From: Streptomyces venezuelae
Lineage (GTDB): Bacteria > Actinomycetota > Actinomycetes > Streptomycetales > Streptomycetaceae
Length of the DNA stretch: 64,000 nucleotides
Direction of reading: 5' to 3'
NCBI RefSeq assembly: GCF_008642335.1
Contig: NZ_CP029191.1
Coordinates: 6,262,001 to 6,326,000 of the forward strand
The notes beneath the pieces are model-generated. The model searched no databases, was not told the origin of the DNA, and saw only the letters and a program-made list of their open reading frames with translations. Both the position numbers and the translations under genes were made by a program. Positions 46,111-55,404 of the stretch are shown piece after piece. Numbering within the stretch: the first letter of the stretch is position 1; each line of letters opens with the position of its first letter.

Positions 46111-47544
46111 ATGGGATCCACCAGCGTCAACCGTCGTGATGTCATGAAGAGGGCAGCGGCAGCCGGGCTGCTCGCCGTGCCGGCCGTGGGGGCGCTCAGC
46201 TCGTGCGCCAGCGGTGGCGGCGAGGAGAACAAGGCCGAAAAGGGCGAGAAGAGCAAGAAGAACCCGCTCGGTGTGAAGGAGGATGCCGGACTCACCGTCT
46301 ACATCTTCAACGGCGGGTACGGGGACAAGTACGCCCAGTACGTCACCGACATGTACGCCAAGAAGTACCCCAAGGCCGATCCGGAGCAGAAGCCCACCGA
46401 GAAGATCGCCACCCAGGTCCAGCCGAAGATCGTCCGCGGCAAGCCCACCGCCGACGTCGTCAACAACTCCGGCGCCGACCAGATGAACCCCGGCAAACTC
46501 GTCCACAACAAGCAGGTCGCCGACCTCAGCGAGGTGCTCGACGCGCCGTCGTGGGACGACCCGAACGTCACCGTGCGCGAGACCCTCGTACCGGTCGTGG
46601 AGCAGATGGGCCGCTTCGGCGGCAAGGAGTGCTACCAGCTCAACATCGCGCTGACCGTGTACGGGAACTGGTACTCGAAGAAGTTGCTCGAGGACGGGCT
46701 CGACTCCTCGTATCCCAAGACCTGGGACGAGATGCTCGCCGTCTGCAAGAAGGCCAAGGCCAAGGGCATCCACGGCTGGAGCTACCCGGGCGGCCACCCG
46801 CGCTACATGTTCTTCAGCATGTACGCGATGTTCGCCCAGCGCGGCGGCCGCGACGTCACCACGGCGATGGACTATCTGGAGCCGAACGCCTGGAAACACG
46901 AGGCGGTCAAGGAGGTCTTCGAGGCGTGGGAGGAGCTCGTCGCCAAGAAGTACGTCCTCACCGGCTTCGACGGCACCGAGGCCCACACCGAGATGCAGAC
47001 CGCGTGGACGAAGGAGGGCAAGTGCCTCTTCGTGCCCAACGGTTCCTGGGTGGAGAACGAGGCCAAGGACACCACGCCCAAGGACTTCGCGATGACGGTC
47101 GGCGCGACCCCGTCGCTCGACTCCGGCGACAAGATGCCGTTCGGCACGCTCTACTCGCCGGCCGGTGAGCCGTTCATCGTCCCGGCCAAGGCCAAGAACC
47201 GGCAGGGCGGCCTGGAGTGGCTGCGGATGATGTACAGCAAGGAAGCCGCGCTCAACCTCTTCAAGGAGATCGGCTCCATGCCGGTCGTCAAGGGCGCCAT
47301 CGACGGGCAGAAGCTGCCCTCGGGCACGGCGAGCGCCCAGGCGGCGATCAAGGCGGCCGGCGACAACATCGTCATCCCCCAGTTCATGGACTGGTACAAC
47401 GAGCTGTTCCGCGAGGACTTCAACAACATGATCCACAAGTTCATGCAGGGCCAGATCGGGCCCAAGCAGGCGATGGACACCATGCAGAAGGCCTCCGACC
47501 GGATCATGAAGGACCCCGACATCACCAAGGTCAAGAAGGCCTGA
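46111..47544 (+). CDS. ngcE: N-acetylglucosamine/diacetylchitobiose-binding lipoprotein NgcE
   Basis: The extracellular solute-binding subunit of a CUT1 ABC importer. The 477-residue lipoprotein has a twin-arginine-like signal (N-R-R-D-V-M-K-R-A-A-A-A-G-L-L) and lipobox L-S-S-C near residue 31. Overall sequence (V-Y-I-F-N-G-G-Y-G-D-K-Y-A-Q-Y, H-G-W-S-Y-P-G-G-H-P) matches, from memory, NgcE proteins that bind GlcNAc and chitobiose. The ATG has GGAGAAGGCGAGG upstream. Two permease genes follow. A hairpin after its stop could keep the binding protein at higher level than the membrane subunits. The ATPase is probably the shared MsiK, encoded elsewhere. Confidence 0.88.
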   Translation: MGSTSVNRRDVMKRAAAAGLLAVPAVGALSSCASGGGEENKAEKGEKSKKNPLGVKEDAGLTVYIFNGGYGDKYAQYVTDMYAKKYPKADPEQKPTEKIATQVQPKIVRGKPTADVVNNSGADQMNPGKLVHNKQVADLSEVLDAPSWDDPNVTVRETLVPVVEQMGRFGGKECYQLNIALTVYGNWYSKKLLEDGLDSSYPKTWDEMLAVCKKAKAKGIHGWSYPGGHPRYMFFSMYAMFAQRGGRDVTTAMDYLEPNAWKHEAVKEVFEAWEELVAKKYVLTGFDGTEAHTEMQTAWTKEGKCLFVPNGSWVENEAKDTTPKDFAMTVGATPSLDSGDKMPFGTLYSPAGEPFIVPAKAKNRQGGLEWLRMMYSKEAALNLFKEIGSMPVVKGAIDGQKLPSGTASAQAAIKAAGDNIVIPQFMDWYNELFREDFNNMIHKFMQGQIGPKQAMDTMQKASDRIMKDPDITKVKKA

Positions 47545-47565
47545 CGGCTGACTTGACCGGTCGGT

Positions 47566-47593
47566 CCGGGGTCCTCGCGGCCCCGGACCCCGG
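47566..47593. promoter_or_regulatory. Intercistronic hairpin between ngcE and ngcF
   Basis: CCGGGGTCC and GGACCCCGG form a 9-bp stem around a 10-base loop, between the binding-protein and permease genes. It may partly terminate transcription or protect the 3' end of the ngcE message. Confidence 0.5.
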
Positions 47594-47630
47594 CACACGA
47601 GCGAACACGCAACCGGGCACGTGCAGGCAT

Positions 47631-48707
47631 GTGAAAGAGCGGGCGGGGCTGATCAGCGTGAAGACCGACACCCGGGTGGACCAGACGCCACCTCCGAAGA
47701 AGCAGGCCGAACGCAAGCCCCCACCGGGCCCGCCGCACCTGCTGCTGTTCGTGGTGGCGGCGGTGCTGCCACCCCGCTTCACCCCCGAACGCGTCCGCTA
47801 CGACCGGCGCTACCGCACGCTCGACAAGTACCGCTTCATCGTGGGCTTCCTCGCCGTGCCGCTCGCGTTCTACGCGCTCTTCGTGATCTCGCCCTTCCTC
47901 CAGGCGATCTACTACTCGTTCACCGACTGGTCCGGCGGGCCCGTCGCGAACTTCGTCGGGTTCGACAACTACGAGAAGATGTGGAACGACGAGCGCTTCT
48001 GGGACTCGCTCCAGGTGAGCGTGTTGCTGCTCGTCATCGCGCCCGTCCTCACCCTCGTCCTCGGCATGTTCTTCGCCTACATGATCACCTCGGGCGGGCG
48101 GCACCGCAGGGGCCGGGCCATCGCGGGCGTCGCGGGCTCCTCGGTCTACAAGGTCGTCTACTTCTTCCCGCAGGTCCTCTCCGTCGCCATCATCGCCGTG
48201 GTGTGGGGGCGCGTCTTCAACACCAACAGCGGCCTGATCAACGGCGGTCTCGACAAGGTCGGCGTCGACGGGCCCGCCTGGCTCGGCGGCGACGAGACCC
48301 TCGGCCTCATCTCCCTGCTCACCGTGATCAGCTGGAGCTTCATCGGCTTCTACGTGGTGCTGTTCTCCGCGGCGATGGGCGCCATCCCCAAGGACATCTA
48401 CGAAGCCGCGCTCCTCGACGGCGCGGGCCGCGCCCGCACCTTCTTCAACGTCACACTGCCGCTGATCTGGGACACGGTGCGCACCGGCTGGATCTACATG
48501 GGCATCCAGGCGCTCGACACCTTCGCGATCTGCCTGGTCATGGTGCCGCCGCACGTCCTGAAGGTGACCCCGGTCTTCCTCTACGAACGGTTCAGGGACG
48601 GCCAGTACGGCTACGCCACCGCCATCGGCGTCGTCCTTCTCCTCCTCAGCATGGTGTTCTCCCTGATCGTCATGCGGGTCGGGAACCGCGACCGGATCGA
48701 ATACTGA
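47631..48707 (+). CDS. ngcF: CUT1 ABC sugar permease NgcF
   Basis: First membrane subunit of the NgcEFG importer, about 358 residues with six or more transmembrane segments and the EAA-loop motif E-A-A-L-L-D-G-A-G-R-A-R near residue 255, where the ATPase docks. The basic, proline-rich N-terminal tail is long. The start is uncertain: GTG at 47631 has only CAGG nearby, while the in-frame GTG at 47658 (V-K-T-D-T-R-V) has a weak GGGG. It follows ngcE by 86 bases and is in an operon with ngcG. Confidence 0.86.
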   Translation: MKERAGLISVKTDTRVDQTPPPKKQAERKPPPGPPHLLLFVVAAVLPPRFTPERVRYDRRYRTLDKYRFIVGFLAVPLAFYALFVISPFLQAIYYSFTDWSGGPVANFVGFDNYEKMWNDERFWDSLQVSVLLLVIAPVLTLVLGMFFAYMITSGGRHRRGRAIAGVAGSSVYKVVYFFPQVLSVAIIAVVWGRVFNTNSGLINGGLDKVGVDGPAWLGGDETLGLISLLTVISWSFIGFYVVLFSAAMGAIPKDIYEAALLDGAGRARTFFNVTLPLIWDTVRTGWIYMGIQALDTFAICLVMVPPHVLKVTPVFLYERFRDGQYGYATAIGVVLLLLSMVFSLIVMRVGNRDRIEY

Positions 48708-48740
48708 GACCGCCCCCGAGACCGCGGGAGTCACTGCATC

Positions 48741-49634
48741 ATGACCACGACCACCACCACCGCCCCGCCGTCCAAGCCGATGTCCGCGGCCCGCCGCGAG
48801 AAGGAGACGGGCGGCGCCCTCAACGTCTTCTCGCACGCCTTCCTGATCCTGTGGGTCGTCCTCGCCGCCGGGCCGCTGATCTGGGTCGCCCTCACCGCGT
48901 TCCGGCCCTCCGCCGAGATCCTCAGCGACCCGATGGGCTGGCCCGCCTCCTTCCACTGGGAGAACTTCTCCAACGCGTGGAACAAGGCCAACATCGGGCA
49001 GTACACCCTCAACTCACTGATCATCCTCGCCGGTTCGCTGACCGGCACCATGCTGCTCGGCTCGATGGCGGCCTACGTCATCGCCCGCTTCACCTTCCCC
49101 GGCAACCGCGTCATCTTCATGCTGTTCGCGGGCGGCATGATGTTCCCGGTCATCCTCGCCCTGGTGCCGCTGTTCGCCGTGATGGAGAACTTCGGGCTCC
49201 TCGACACCCGGCCGGGCCTGATGATCGCGTACATCGCGTACTCGCTGCCCTTCACCACCTTCTTCCTGACCTCCTTCTTCCGTACGCTGCCGACCGGCGT
49301 GCAGGAGGCGGCGATGGTCGACGGGGCCTCCCACACCCGGACGTTCTTCCAGATCATGCTGCCGATGGCCAAGCCCGGCCTGGTCAGCATCGGGATCTTC
49401 AACTTCCTCGGCCAGTGGAACCAGTACCTGCTTCCGCTGCTGCTCAACAACGAGGACGAGAAGAGCTACGTACTGCCGCAAGGGCTCGCCTCGCTCGCGG
49501 TCTCGCAGGGGTACCGGGGCGACTGGGGCGCCCTCTTCGCGGGCCTGACGATCGCCATGCTCCCGGTACTCGTCGTCTACGCCGTCTTCCAGCGACAGGT
49601 ACAGGCCGGTCTGACCGCGGGAGCCATCAAGTGA
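48741..49634 (+). CDS. ngcG: CUT1 ABC sugar permease NgcG
   Basis: Second membrane subunit, 297 residues with six transmembrane segments, carrying the EAA motif E-A-A-M-V-D-G-A-S-H-T-R near residue 192. Together with NgcF it should form the channel for GlcNAc or diacetylchitobiose. No ATPase gene accompanies it, as is usual for Streptomyces CUT1 operons that share the multi-purpose ATPase MsiK. Confidence 0.88.
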   Translation: MTTTTTTAPPSKPMSAARREKETGGALNVFSHAFLILWVVLAAGPLIWVALTAFRPSAEILSDPMGWPASFHWENFSNAWNKANIGQYTLNSLIILAGSLTGTMLLGSMAAYVIARFTFPGNRVIFMLFAGGMMFPVILALVPLFAVMENFGLLDTRPGLMIAYIAYSLPFTTFFLTSFFRTLPTGVQEAAMVDGASHTRTFFQIMLPMAKPGLVSIGIFNFLGQWNQYLLPLLLNNEDEKSYVLPQGLASLAVSQGYRGDWGALFAGLTIAMLPVLVVYAVFQRQVQAGLTAGAIK

Positions 49635-49669
49635 CCAGGTGAGGCAGGTCATTTCGAGTTGGCCACGAA

Positions 49670-49685
49670 AGTGGTCTAGGCCTGT
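49670..49685. promoter_or_regulatory. DasR-responsive element-like site upstream of the second CUT1 operon
   Basis: AGTGGTCTAGGCCTGT matches 13 of 16 positions of the remembered DasR consensus ACTGGTCTAGACCAGT. It is about 100 bp before the start of the second solute-binding protein and 36 bp after ngcG. It suggests that the second transporter also belongs to the amino-sugar regulon. Confidence 0.6.
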
Positions 49686-49783
49686 CGAGGCGAATCCGGG
49701 CCTGAGTAGTGTCGGCGCGACGGCGCCGCGGGGGGCGACTGGAAGCGCTCAAGTCGACACCGATGTCGAAGGGTTGAATCAGC

Positions 49784-51046
49784 ATGAGGAATCGAATAGT
49801 CGCCACCGGTGCGGCAACGCTCGCCATGGCTCTCGGACTTACCGCCTGCAGCGGTGACAGCGACAGCGGGGACAGCAAGACGATCAAGCTCGTCGCCGCC
49901 GACTACGGCGACAAGGCCTCCAACGCCTCCAAGGTGTACTGGGCCGAGGTCAAGAAGGAATTCGAGAAGGCCAACAAGGGCTACAAGGTCGACGTCCAGG
50001 TCATCAACTGGAACGAGATCGACAAGTCCGTCAAGAACATGATCCAGGCGGGCGACGAGCCCGACCTGCTCCAGACCGGCGGTTACGCCGACAAGGTCGC
50101 CGACGACCTGCTCTACAAGGCCGACGAGGTCCTCTCGCGCGAGACCCGCGACAACCTCATCCCGTCGTTCGCCGAGGCCGGCGAGGTCGACGGCACCCAG
50201 TACGGCATCCCGTGGGTCTCCTCCAGCCGCGTGATGTTCTACAACAAGGCCGTCTTCAAGAAGGCCGGCGTCAAGAACCCGCCCAAGACGTGGGACGAAC
50301 TCGCCGACGCCGCAAAGAAGATCAAGGCCAAGAAGGCCGCCGACACCCCCTACGCCCTGCCGCTCGGCCCCGAGGAGACCCAGGGCGAGACGATGATGTG
50401 GGAGCTCGGCAACGGCGGCGGCTACACCGACGCCGACGGCAAGTACACCCTCGACAGCGCCAAGAACGTCGAGACCTTCGAGTGGCTCAAGACCAACCTG
50501 GTCAAGCCCGGCCTGACCTACCCCAACCCGGCCTCCACCGACCGCAAGACCGCCTTCGCGGACTTCGCGGCGGGCAAGGTCGGCATGCTCAACGGCCACC
50601 CGAGCCTCATCCAGATGGCCAAGGAGGGCAAGGTCGACTACGGAGTCGCGCCCATCCCCGGCAAGACCGGACCGCTGAACAGCACCCTCGGCGTCGCCGA
50701 CTGGATGATGGCGTTCAAGGACGGCGGCGCGGAGAAGGAAGGCGTGAAGAAGTTCCTCGACTTCACGTACTCCAAGAAGATGCTGGCGTTCGACGAGATG
50801 TACAACCTCATGCCGGTCACCAAGGACGCCCTCAAGCAGATGACCGACAGCGGCAAGCACAAGGACCTGGAGCCCTTCTTCCAGGTGCTGCCGAACGCCA
50901 AGTTCTACCCGCTCGGCGACACCAGCTGGGACGTCGTCTCCGCCGAGATGAAGAAGACCGGCGGCAAGGCCGTCTCCGACGACCCGAAGCAGGTCCTCGG
51001 CGACCTCCAGAAGAAGGCGGAGTCGGCCGCGGCCGACGCCAAGTAG
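49784..51046 (+). CDS. Extracellular solute-binding lipoprotein of a second CUT1 importer
   Basis: A 420-residue sugar-binding lipoprotein: M-R-N-R-I-V-A-T-G, hydrophobic core, lipobox L-T-A-C near residue 22 and an acidic Ser/Asp linker. The mature part is a family-1 solute-binding fold (T-I-K-L-V-A-A-D-Y-G-D, W-N-E-I-D-K-S-V, D-E-P-D-L-L-Q). The lysine-rich composition is typical of secreted Streptomyces proteins. With the two following permeases it makes a full CUT1 set. The DasR-like site suggests an amino sugar or chito-oligosaccharide as substrate, but the exact sugar is unknown. Confidence 0.85.
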   Translation: MRNRIVATGAATLAMALGLTACSGDSDSGDSKTIKLVAADYGDKASNASKVYWAEVKKEFEKANKGYKVDVQVINWNEIDKSVKNMIQAGDEPDLLQTGGYADKVADDLLYKADEVLSRETRDNLIPSFAEAGEVDGTQYGIPWVSSSRVMFYNKAVFKKAGVKNPPKTWDELADAAKKIKAKKAADTPYALPLGPEETQGETMMWELGNGGGYTDADGKYTLDSAKNVETFEWLKTNLVKPGLTYPNPASTDRKTAFADFAAGKVGMLNGHPSLIQMAKEGKVDYGVAPIPGKTGPLNSTLGVADWMMAFKDGGAEKEGVKKFLDFTYSKKMLAFDEMYNLMPVTKDALKQMTDSGKHKDLEPFFQVLPNAKFYPLGDTSWDVVSAEMKKTGGKAVSDDPKQVLGDLQKKAESAAADAK

Positions 51047-51073
51047 CGGCCGGCGCCGGACAAAGGAGTTCTC

Positions 51074-52021
51074 GTGTCGCTCAAAGCCCCTTCGCCTCCG
51101 GCCGGCACCGGCCGGGGGCGGGGCGGGCGCGCACCACGGCCGGTGAGCCGCCGCAGCGGCCTGGCCCGGCTCGGTCCGCTGCCCTGGATAGCGCCCGTCA
51201 TCCTGCTGATCCTCGCCGTGGTCGTCTGGCCCGTCGTCGAGCTGATCCGCACCTCGTTCCTCAACATCTCCATCTCCGGCAAGGTGCGCGGCAGCGCCGG
51301 GACCGACAAGTTCAAGAAGCTCTTCGAGGAGAGCGACTTCGGCGCCGTCCTCATCTGGACGGTGGTGTGGACGGTCGTCGTCGTCACCGTGACGATGCTG
51401 TTCTCGCTGGCCCTCGCCCAGCTGTTCAACCAGAAGTTCCCCGGCCGCCGCTACGCCCGCTGGGCCCTCATCGCCCCCTGGGCCGCGTCCGTCCTGATGA
51501 CCGCCATCGGCTTCAAGTGGATGCTCAACCAGACCGCCGGCGTCCTCAACACGCTCATGCTCGACCTGGGGCTCATCGACAGCTCCAAGGACTGGCTGGG
51601 CAAGCCGGAGACGGCCTGGCCGTGGATGATGGGCGTCGCCGTCTTCGTGTCGCTGCCCTTCACCACGTACACGCTCCTCGCCGGCCTCCAGACCATCCCG
51701 CAGGACGTGTACGAGGCGTCGCGCATCGACGGCGCGAGCCCCTGGCAGACCTACCGGCACATCACGCTGCCGATGCTGCGGCCGGCCTTCCTCGTCGGCG
51801 TCGTCATCAACCTCATCAACGTCTTCAACTCCTTCCCGATCATCTGGGCCATGACCCAGGGCGGTCCGGGCTACGACACCTCCACGTCGATGGTGTTCAT
51901 GTACAAGCTGAAGGAGACCGACATCGGTGAGTCCGCGGCCATGTCGGTCGTCAACTTCCTGATGGTCGTGGTGCTCGTGCTGATCTTCCTGAAGGTCAGC
52001 CGGTGGAACGAGGAGGACTGA
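51074..52021 (+). CDS. CUT1 ABC sugar permease
   Basis: A 315-residue membrane protein with six transmembrane segments. The Arg/Gly/Pro-rich cytosolic N-terminus precedes P-W-I-A-P-V-I-L-L-I-L. The EAA motif is E-A-S-R-I-D-G-A-S-P-W-Q near residue 215. It starts with GTG after AAAGGAG and ends in a stop that overlaps the next gene's ATG (TGATG), so the two permeases are translationally coupled. Confidence 0.88.
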   Translation: MSLKAPSPPAGTGRGRGGRAPRPVSRRSGLARLGPLPWIAPVILLILAVVVWPVVELIRTSFLNISISGKVRGSAGTDKFKKLFEESDFGAVLIWTVVWTVVVVTVTMLFSLALAQLFNQKFPGRRYARWALIAPWAASVLMTAIGFKWMLNQTAGVLNTLMLDLGLIDSSKDWLGKPETAWPWMMGVAVFVSLPFTTYTLLAGLQTIPQDVYEASRIDGASPWQTYRHITLPMLRPAFLVGVVINLINVFNSFPIIWAMTQGGPGYDTSTSMVFMYKLKETDIGESAAMSVVNFLMVVVLVLIFLKVSRWNEED

Positions 52022-52902
52022 TGGCCACCGCGACGGCGACCCGCCCCGCGCCCCGGAAGGACGACGCGCCGAAGAAGGCGAAGCGCACCTTCCGGCCCCG
52101 CACCCTGGTCATCACGGCCTGCGCGTGGCTCCTTGCCGCGATCTTCCTCGCGCCGTACCTGGAGATGATCGTCACCGCGCTCCGCCCCAAGGACGAGCTG
52201 CGGGACCGCACGTACCTGCCCAAGGACCTGGAGTGGGCCAACTTCATCGACGTCTGGAAGGAGTCCGAGCTCGGCCAGAACCTCCAGGTCACGCTGCTCG
52301 TGGCGGGCGGCGCCACGCTGCTCGTCCTGCTCGTCTCGCTGCCCGCCGCGTACTACACGGCCCGCATGCGCTACCGCGGCCGCAAGGTCTTCCTGCTCCT
52401 GGTCCTGGTCACCCAGATGTTCCAGCCCACGGCGCTCCTGGTCGGCCTGTACCGCGAGTTCCACCAGCTCGACATGCTCAACTCGGTCTGGACGCTGATC
52501 CTCACCAACGCGGCCTTCAACCTCGCCTTCGCGGTGTGGATCCTGACGGCCTACATCAGCTCCATCCCGGCGGAGCTGGAGGAGGCCGCCATGGTGGACG
52601 GCACCAGCCGCTTCGGCGCCATGATCAAGGTGACGCTGCCGCTGGCGCTGCCGGGTGTCGTGACGGCCGTGATCTTCACGTTCATCACGTCCTGGAACGA
52701 GTTCGTGATGGGCCTGACCCTCACCACCGAACCGGAGAAGCAGCCCCTGACGGTCGGCATCAACAACTTCATCGGCAACTACACGGTGCAGTGGAACTAC
52801 CTGTTCGCGGCGTCCGTGGTCGCTATCGTCCCGGTCATCGTGCTGTTCGCGATCATCGAACGGCATGTGGTCTCGGGGCTCACGGCGGGATCCGTAAAGT
52901 AG
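52021..52902 (+). CDS. CUT1 ABC sugar permease
   Basis: Second permease of the set, 293 residues, six transmembrane segments, EAA motif E-E-A-A-M-V-D-G-T-S-R-F near residue 190. The start ATG overlaps the preceding stop by one base. As with ngcFG, no dedicated ATPase follows, so a shared MsiK-type ATPase is presumed. A DMT-family gene starts 23 bases later and may be co-transcribed. Confidence 0.88.
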   Translation: MATATATRPAPRKDDAPKKAKRTFRPRTLVITACAWLLAAIFLAPYLEMIVTALRPKDELRDRTYLPKDLEWANFIDVWKESELGQNLQVTLLVAGGATLLVLLVSLPAAYYTARMRYRGRKVFLLLVLVTQMFQPTALLVGLYREFHQLDMLNSVWTLILTNAAFNLAFAVWILTAYISSIPAELEEAAMVDGTSRFGAMIKVTLPLALPGVVTAVIFTFITSWNEFVMGLTLTTEPEKQPLTVGINNFIGNYTVQWNYLFAASVVAIVPVIVLFAIIERHVVSGLTAGSVK

Positions 52903-52925
52903 GCGGCCCATAGGATCATCCGATC

Positions 52926-53921
52926 GTGAGGCGGCAAGTGGGAACAACCGTGGCGGGCGGCGCCTCCGGGCAGCAGAACAAGATCGGCGGACGCGTCCTC
53001 GCCGCGGCCTCCGTCACGGTCGTGCTCTGGGCGTCGTCGTTCATCTCGATCCGCAGCTCCGGCGAGCACTTCGGCCCCGGCGCGCTCGCCTTCGGCCGCC
53101 TCGCCGTGGCCTCCCTCGTCCTGGGCGCCATCCTGCTGGTCAGGCGCGAGGGGTTCCCGCCGCGCGAGGCATGGCTCGGCATCGTGACCTCGGGTGCCCT
53201 GTGGTTCGGCGCGTACATGGTCGCGCTCAACTGGGGCGAGCGCGAGGTGGACGCAGGCACCGCATCCATGATCGTCAACATCGGACCGATCCTGATGGCC
53301 CTCCTCGGCGGCTGGCTGCTCAAGGAGGGCTTCCCGCCCAAGCTGATGGCGGGCATGGCGGTGTCGTTCGCCGGTGCCGTGGTGGTCGGGTTCGCCACCT
53401 CCGGCGGGGGCGGCTCCTCCCTCCTCGGCGTGCTGCTGTGCCTGGTCGCCGCCGTCGCGTACGCCGTCGGTGTGGTGCTGCAGAAGCCGACGCTGAAGCA
53501 CGCGACACCCCTTCAGGTGACGACGTTCGGTGCGCTCACGGGAGCGGTGGCGTGTTCGCCGTTCGTCGGACAATTCGTGTCCGAGGTGGAGCGTGCGCCG
53601 ATGTCGGCGACGCTGCAAGTGGTGTACCTGGGCGTGTTCCCGACCGCTCTCGCGTTCAGTACTTGGGCGTACGCCATCTCCCGCAGCACCGCGGGGAAGA
53701 TGGGTTCGACCACGTACGTCGTGCCGGTGCTCGTCATCCTCATGTCGTGGCTGTTCCTCGGCGAAGTGCCCGGCCGGCTCGCCCTCCTCGGCGGTCTGCT
53801 CTGCCTGTCCGGCGTCGCGGTGGCGCGCATGCGCGGCAGGGCGCCGGAGCGCGCGCCGGGTGACGCGCCCGCGGGGCCCGTCGCCGCGGACCCCGACGCC
53901 GCCGCGAAGACCACGCGCTGA
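52926..53921 (+). CDS. EamA/DMT-superfamily transporter
   Basis: A 331-residue inner-membrane protein with about ten transmembrane segments in two EamA repeats (V-L-W-A-S-S-F-I-S-I-R-S near residue 25; A-Y-A-V-G-V-V-L-Q-K-P near 180). Members export amino acids, metabolites or drugs; the substrate is unknown. It starts with GTG and ends in an Ala/Pro-rich cytosolic tail. It sits only 23 bp after the sugar permease, so co-transcription is possible though a functional link is not obvious. Confidence 0.87.
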   Translation: MRRQVGTTVAGGASGQQNKIGGRVLAAASVTVVLWASSFISIRSSGEHFGPGALAFGRLAVASLVLGAILLVRREGFPPREAWLGIVTSGALWFGAYMVALNWGEREVDAGTASMIVNIGPILMALLGGWLLKEGFPPKLMAGMAVSFAGAVVVGFATSGGGGSSLLGVLLCLVAAVAYAVGVVLQKPTLKHATPLQVTTFGALTGAVACSPFVGQFVSEVERAPMSATLQVVYLGVFPTALAFSTWAYAISRSTAGKMGSTTYVVPVLVILMSWLFLGEVPGRLALLGGLLCLSGVAVARMRGRAPERAPGDAPAGPVAADPDAAAKTTR

Positions 53922-54082
53922 GGGTCGCGCGGACGGTCTCGATTTCCGTCAACGACTTGACTGCGACAGCTCCTTCAGCGGAGTTTGGAGTTCACAACTT
54001 GTACATGGCCCGGTACCCGTTTCCGAGACCGGCGTCACGGGGGGCCACGGGCCGCCCGAATGAGGGCAAAGGGTGAGAGTCA

Positions 54083-55282
54083 ATGGAGACTCCGGGGTCG
54101 CAGTCGTCTCTGCACCGGGCCAATCTGGAGCGGGTCGTGCGCGCCGTGCGCCTCGCCGGGTCGCTCACGCAGGCCGAGATCGCGAGGACGACGGGCCTTT
54201 CGGCCGCGACGGTCTCCAACATCGTCCGCGAGCTCAAGGACGGCGGGACGGTCGAGGTCACGCCCACCTCGGCGGGCGGCAGGCGCGCCCGCAGCGTCTC
54301 GCTCAGCGGTGACGCGGGCATCGTCATCGGCGTCGACTTCGGCCACACGCACCTGCGTGTCGCGGTCGGCAACCTCGCCCACCAGGTCCTCGCCGAGGAG
54401 TCCGAGCCGCTGGACGTCGACGCGTCCGCCGCGCAGGGCTTCGACCGGGCCGAGCAGCTCGTCAGCAGGCTGATCGAGGCCACCGGTGTGGACCGTACGA
54501 AGATCGCGGGCGTCGGACTCGGCGTGCCGGGACCCATCGACGTGGAGTCCGGCACCCTCGGCTCGACGTCGATCCTGCCGGGCTGGACCGGCACCAAGCC
54601 CGCCGAGGAGCTGGGCGGCCGCCTCGGGGTGCCCGTGCACGTCGACAACGACGCCAACCTGGGCGCGCTCGGCGAGCTGGTCTGGGGCAGCGGCCGGGGC
54701 GTCAAGGACCTCGCGTACATCAAGGTCGCCAGCGGCGTCGGCGCGGGCCTCGTGATCAGCGGCCGGATCTACCGGGGCCCCGGCGGCACCGCGGGGGAGA
54801 TCGGGCACATCACGCTCGACGAGTCCGGCCCCGTCTGCCGCTGCGGCAACCGCGGCTGCCTGGAGACCTTCACCGCCGCCCGCTACGTCCTGCCGCTCCT
54901 CACCTCCAGCCACGGCACCGACCTCACCATGGAGCGCGTGGTGGGCCTCGCGCGCGACGGGGACCCGGGGTGCCGACGGGTGATCGCCGACGTCGGGCGG
55001 CACATCGGCAGCGGCGTCGCCAACCTCTGCAACCTCCTCAACCCCTCCCGTGTCGTGCTCGGCGGCGACCTCGCGGAGGCCGGGGAACTGGTGCTCGGAC
55101 CGATCAGGGAGTCGGTCGGGCGGTATGCGATCCCGAGCGCCGCGCGGCAGCTGTCCGTACTGCCCGGGGCGCTCGGCGGCCGCGCCGAAGTGCTCGGCGC
55201 GCTGGCCCTCGCACTCAGCGAGATGGGCGATTCAACCCTTTTGGACGGATCGCTGCCCGCGGGCGCACCTGCCTTCACTTAG
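54083..55282 (+). CDS. rok7B7: ROK-family transcriptional regulator (Rok7B7 type)
   Basis: A 399-residue DNA-binding ROK protein. Residues about 20-65 form a winged helix (L-T-Q-A-E-I-A-R-T-T-G-L-S-A-A-T-V-S-N-I-V). The sugar-kinase-like domain has the ROK zinc motif C-R-C-G-N-R-G-C near residue 253 and the upstream G-E-I-G-H. Its place beside xylFGH and ngcEFG matches, from memory, Rok7B7 (SCO6008) of S. coelicolor, a pleiotropic regulator of xylose uptake, carbon control and antibiotic production. It probably controls the adjacent xylFGH promoter. Confidence 0.88.
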   Translation: METPGSQSSLHRANLERVVRAVRLAGSLTQAEIARTTGLSAATVSNIVRELKDGGTVEVTPTSAGGRRARSVSLSGDAGIVIGVDFGHTHLRVAVGNLAHQVLAEESEPLDVDASAAQGFDRAEQLVSRLIEATGVDRTKIAGVGLGVPGPIDVESGTLGSTSILPGWTGTKPAEELGGRLGVPVHVDNDANLGALGELVWGSGRGVKDLAYIKVASGVGAGLVISGRIYRGPGGTAGEIGHITLDESGPVCRCGNRGCLETFTAARYVLPLLTSSHGTDLTMERVVGLARDGDPGCRRVIADVGRHIGSGVANLCNLLNPSRVVLGGDLAEAGELVLGPIRESVGRYAIPSAARQLSVLPGALGGRAEVLGALALALSEMGDSTLLDGSLPAGAPAFT

Positions 55283-55311
55283 ATAACGCATGGCACCGTT
55301 GTCATCTCGTT

Positions 55312-55371
55312 AAGGATTTACTCCTTGACGCTGGTGTGGCGGCCGAGTTGACTTCGAGCCACCTCGGCCGC
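55312..55371 (+). promoter_or_regulatory. Leader of the xylFGH operon with dyads
   Basis: AAGGA-TTTAC-TCCTT (55312-55326) is a short inverted repeat. GCGGCCGAG and CTCGGCCGC (55339-55347 and 55363-55371) form a 9-bp stem in the leader. A -35-like TTGACG starts at 55325. These lie between rok7B7 and xylF and are candidates for ROK binding and the xyl promoter. Confidence 0.4.
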
Positions 55372-55404
55372 AACGACGCGGCCTCGTCAGGGAGGCACCC
55401 CACC

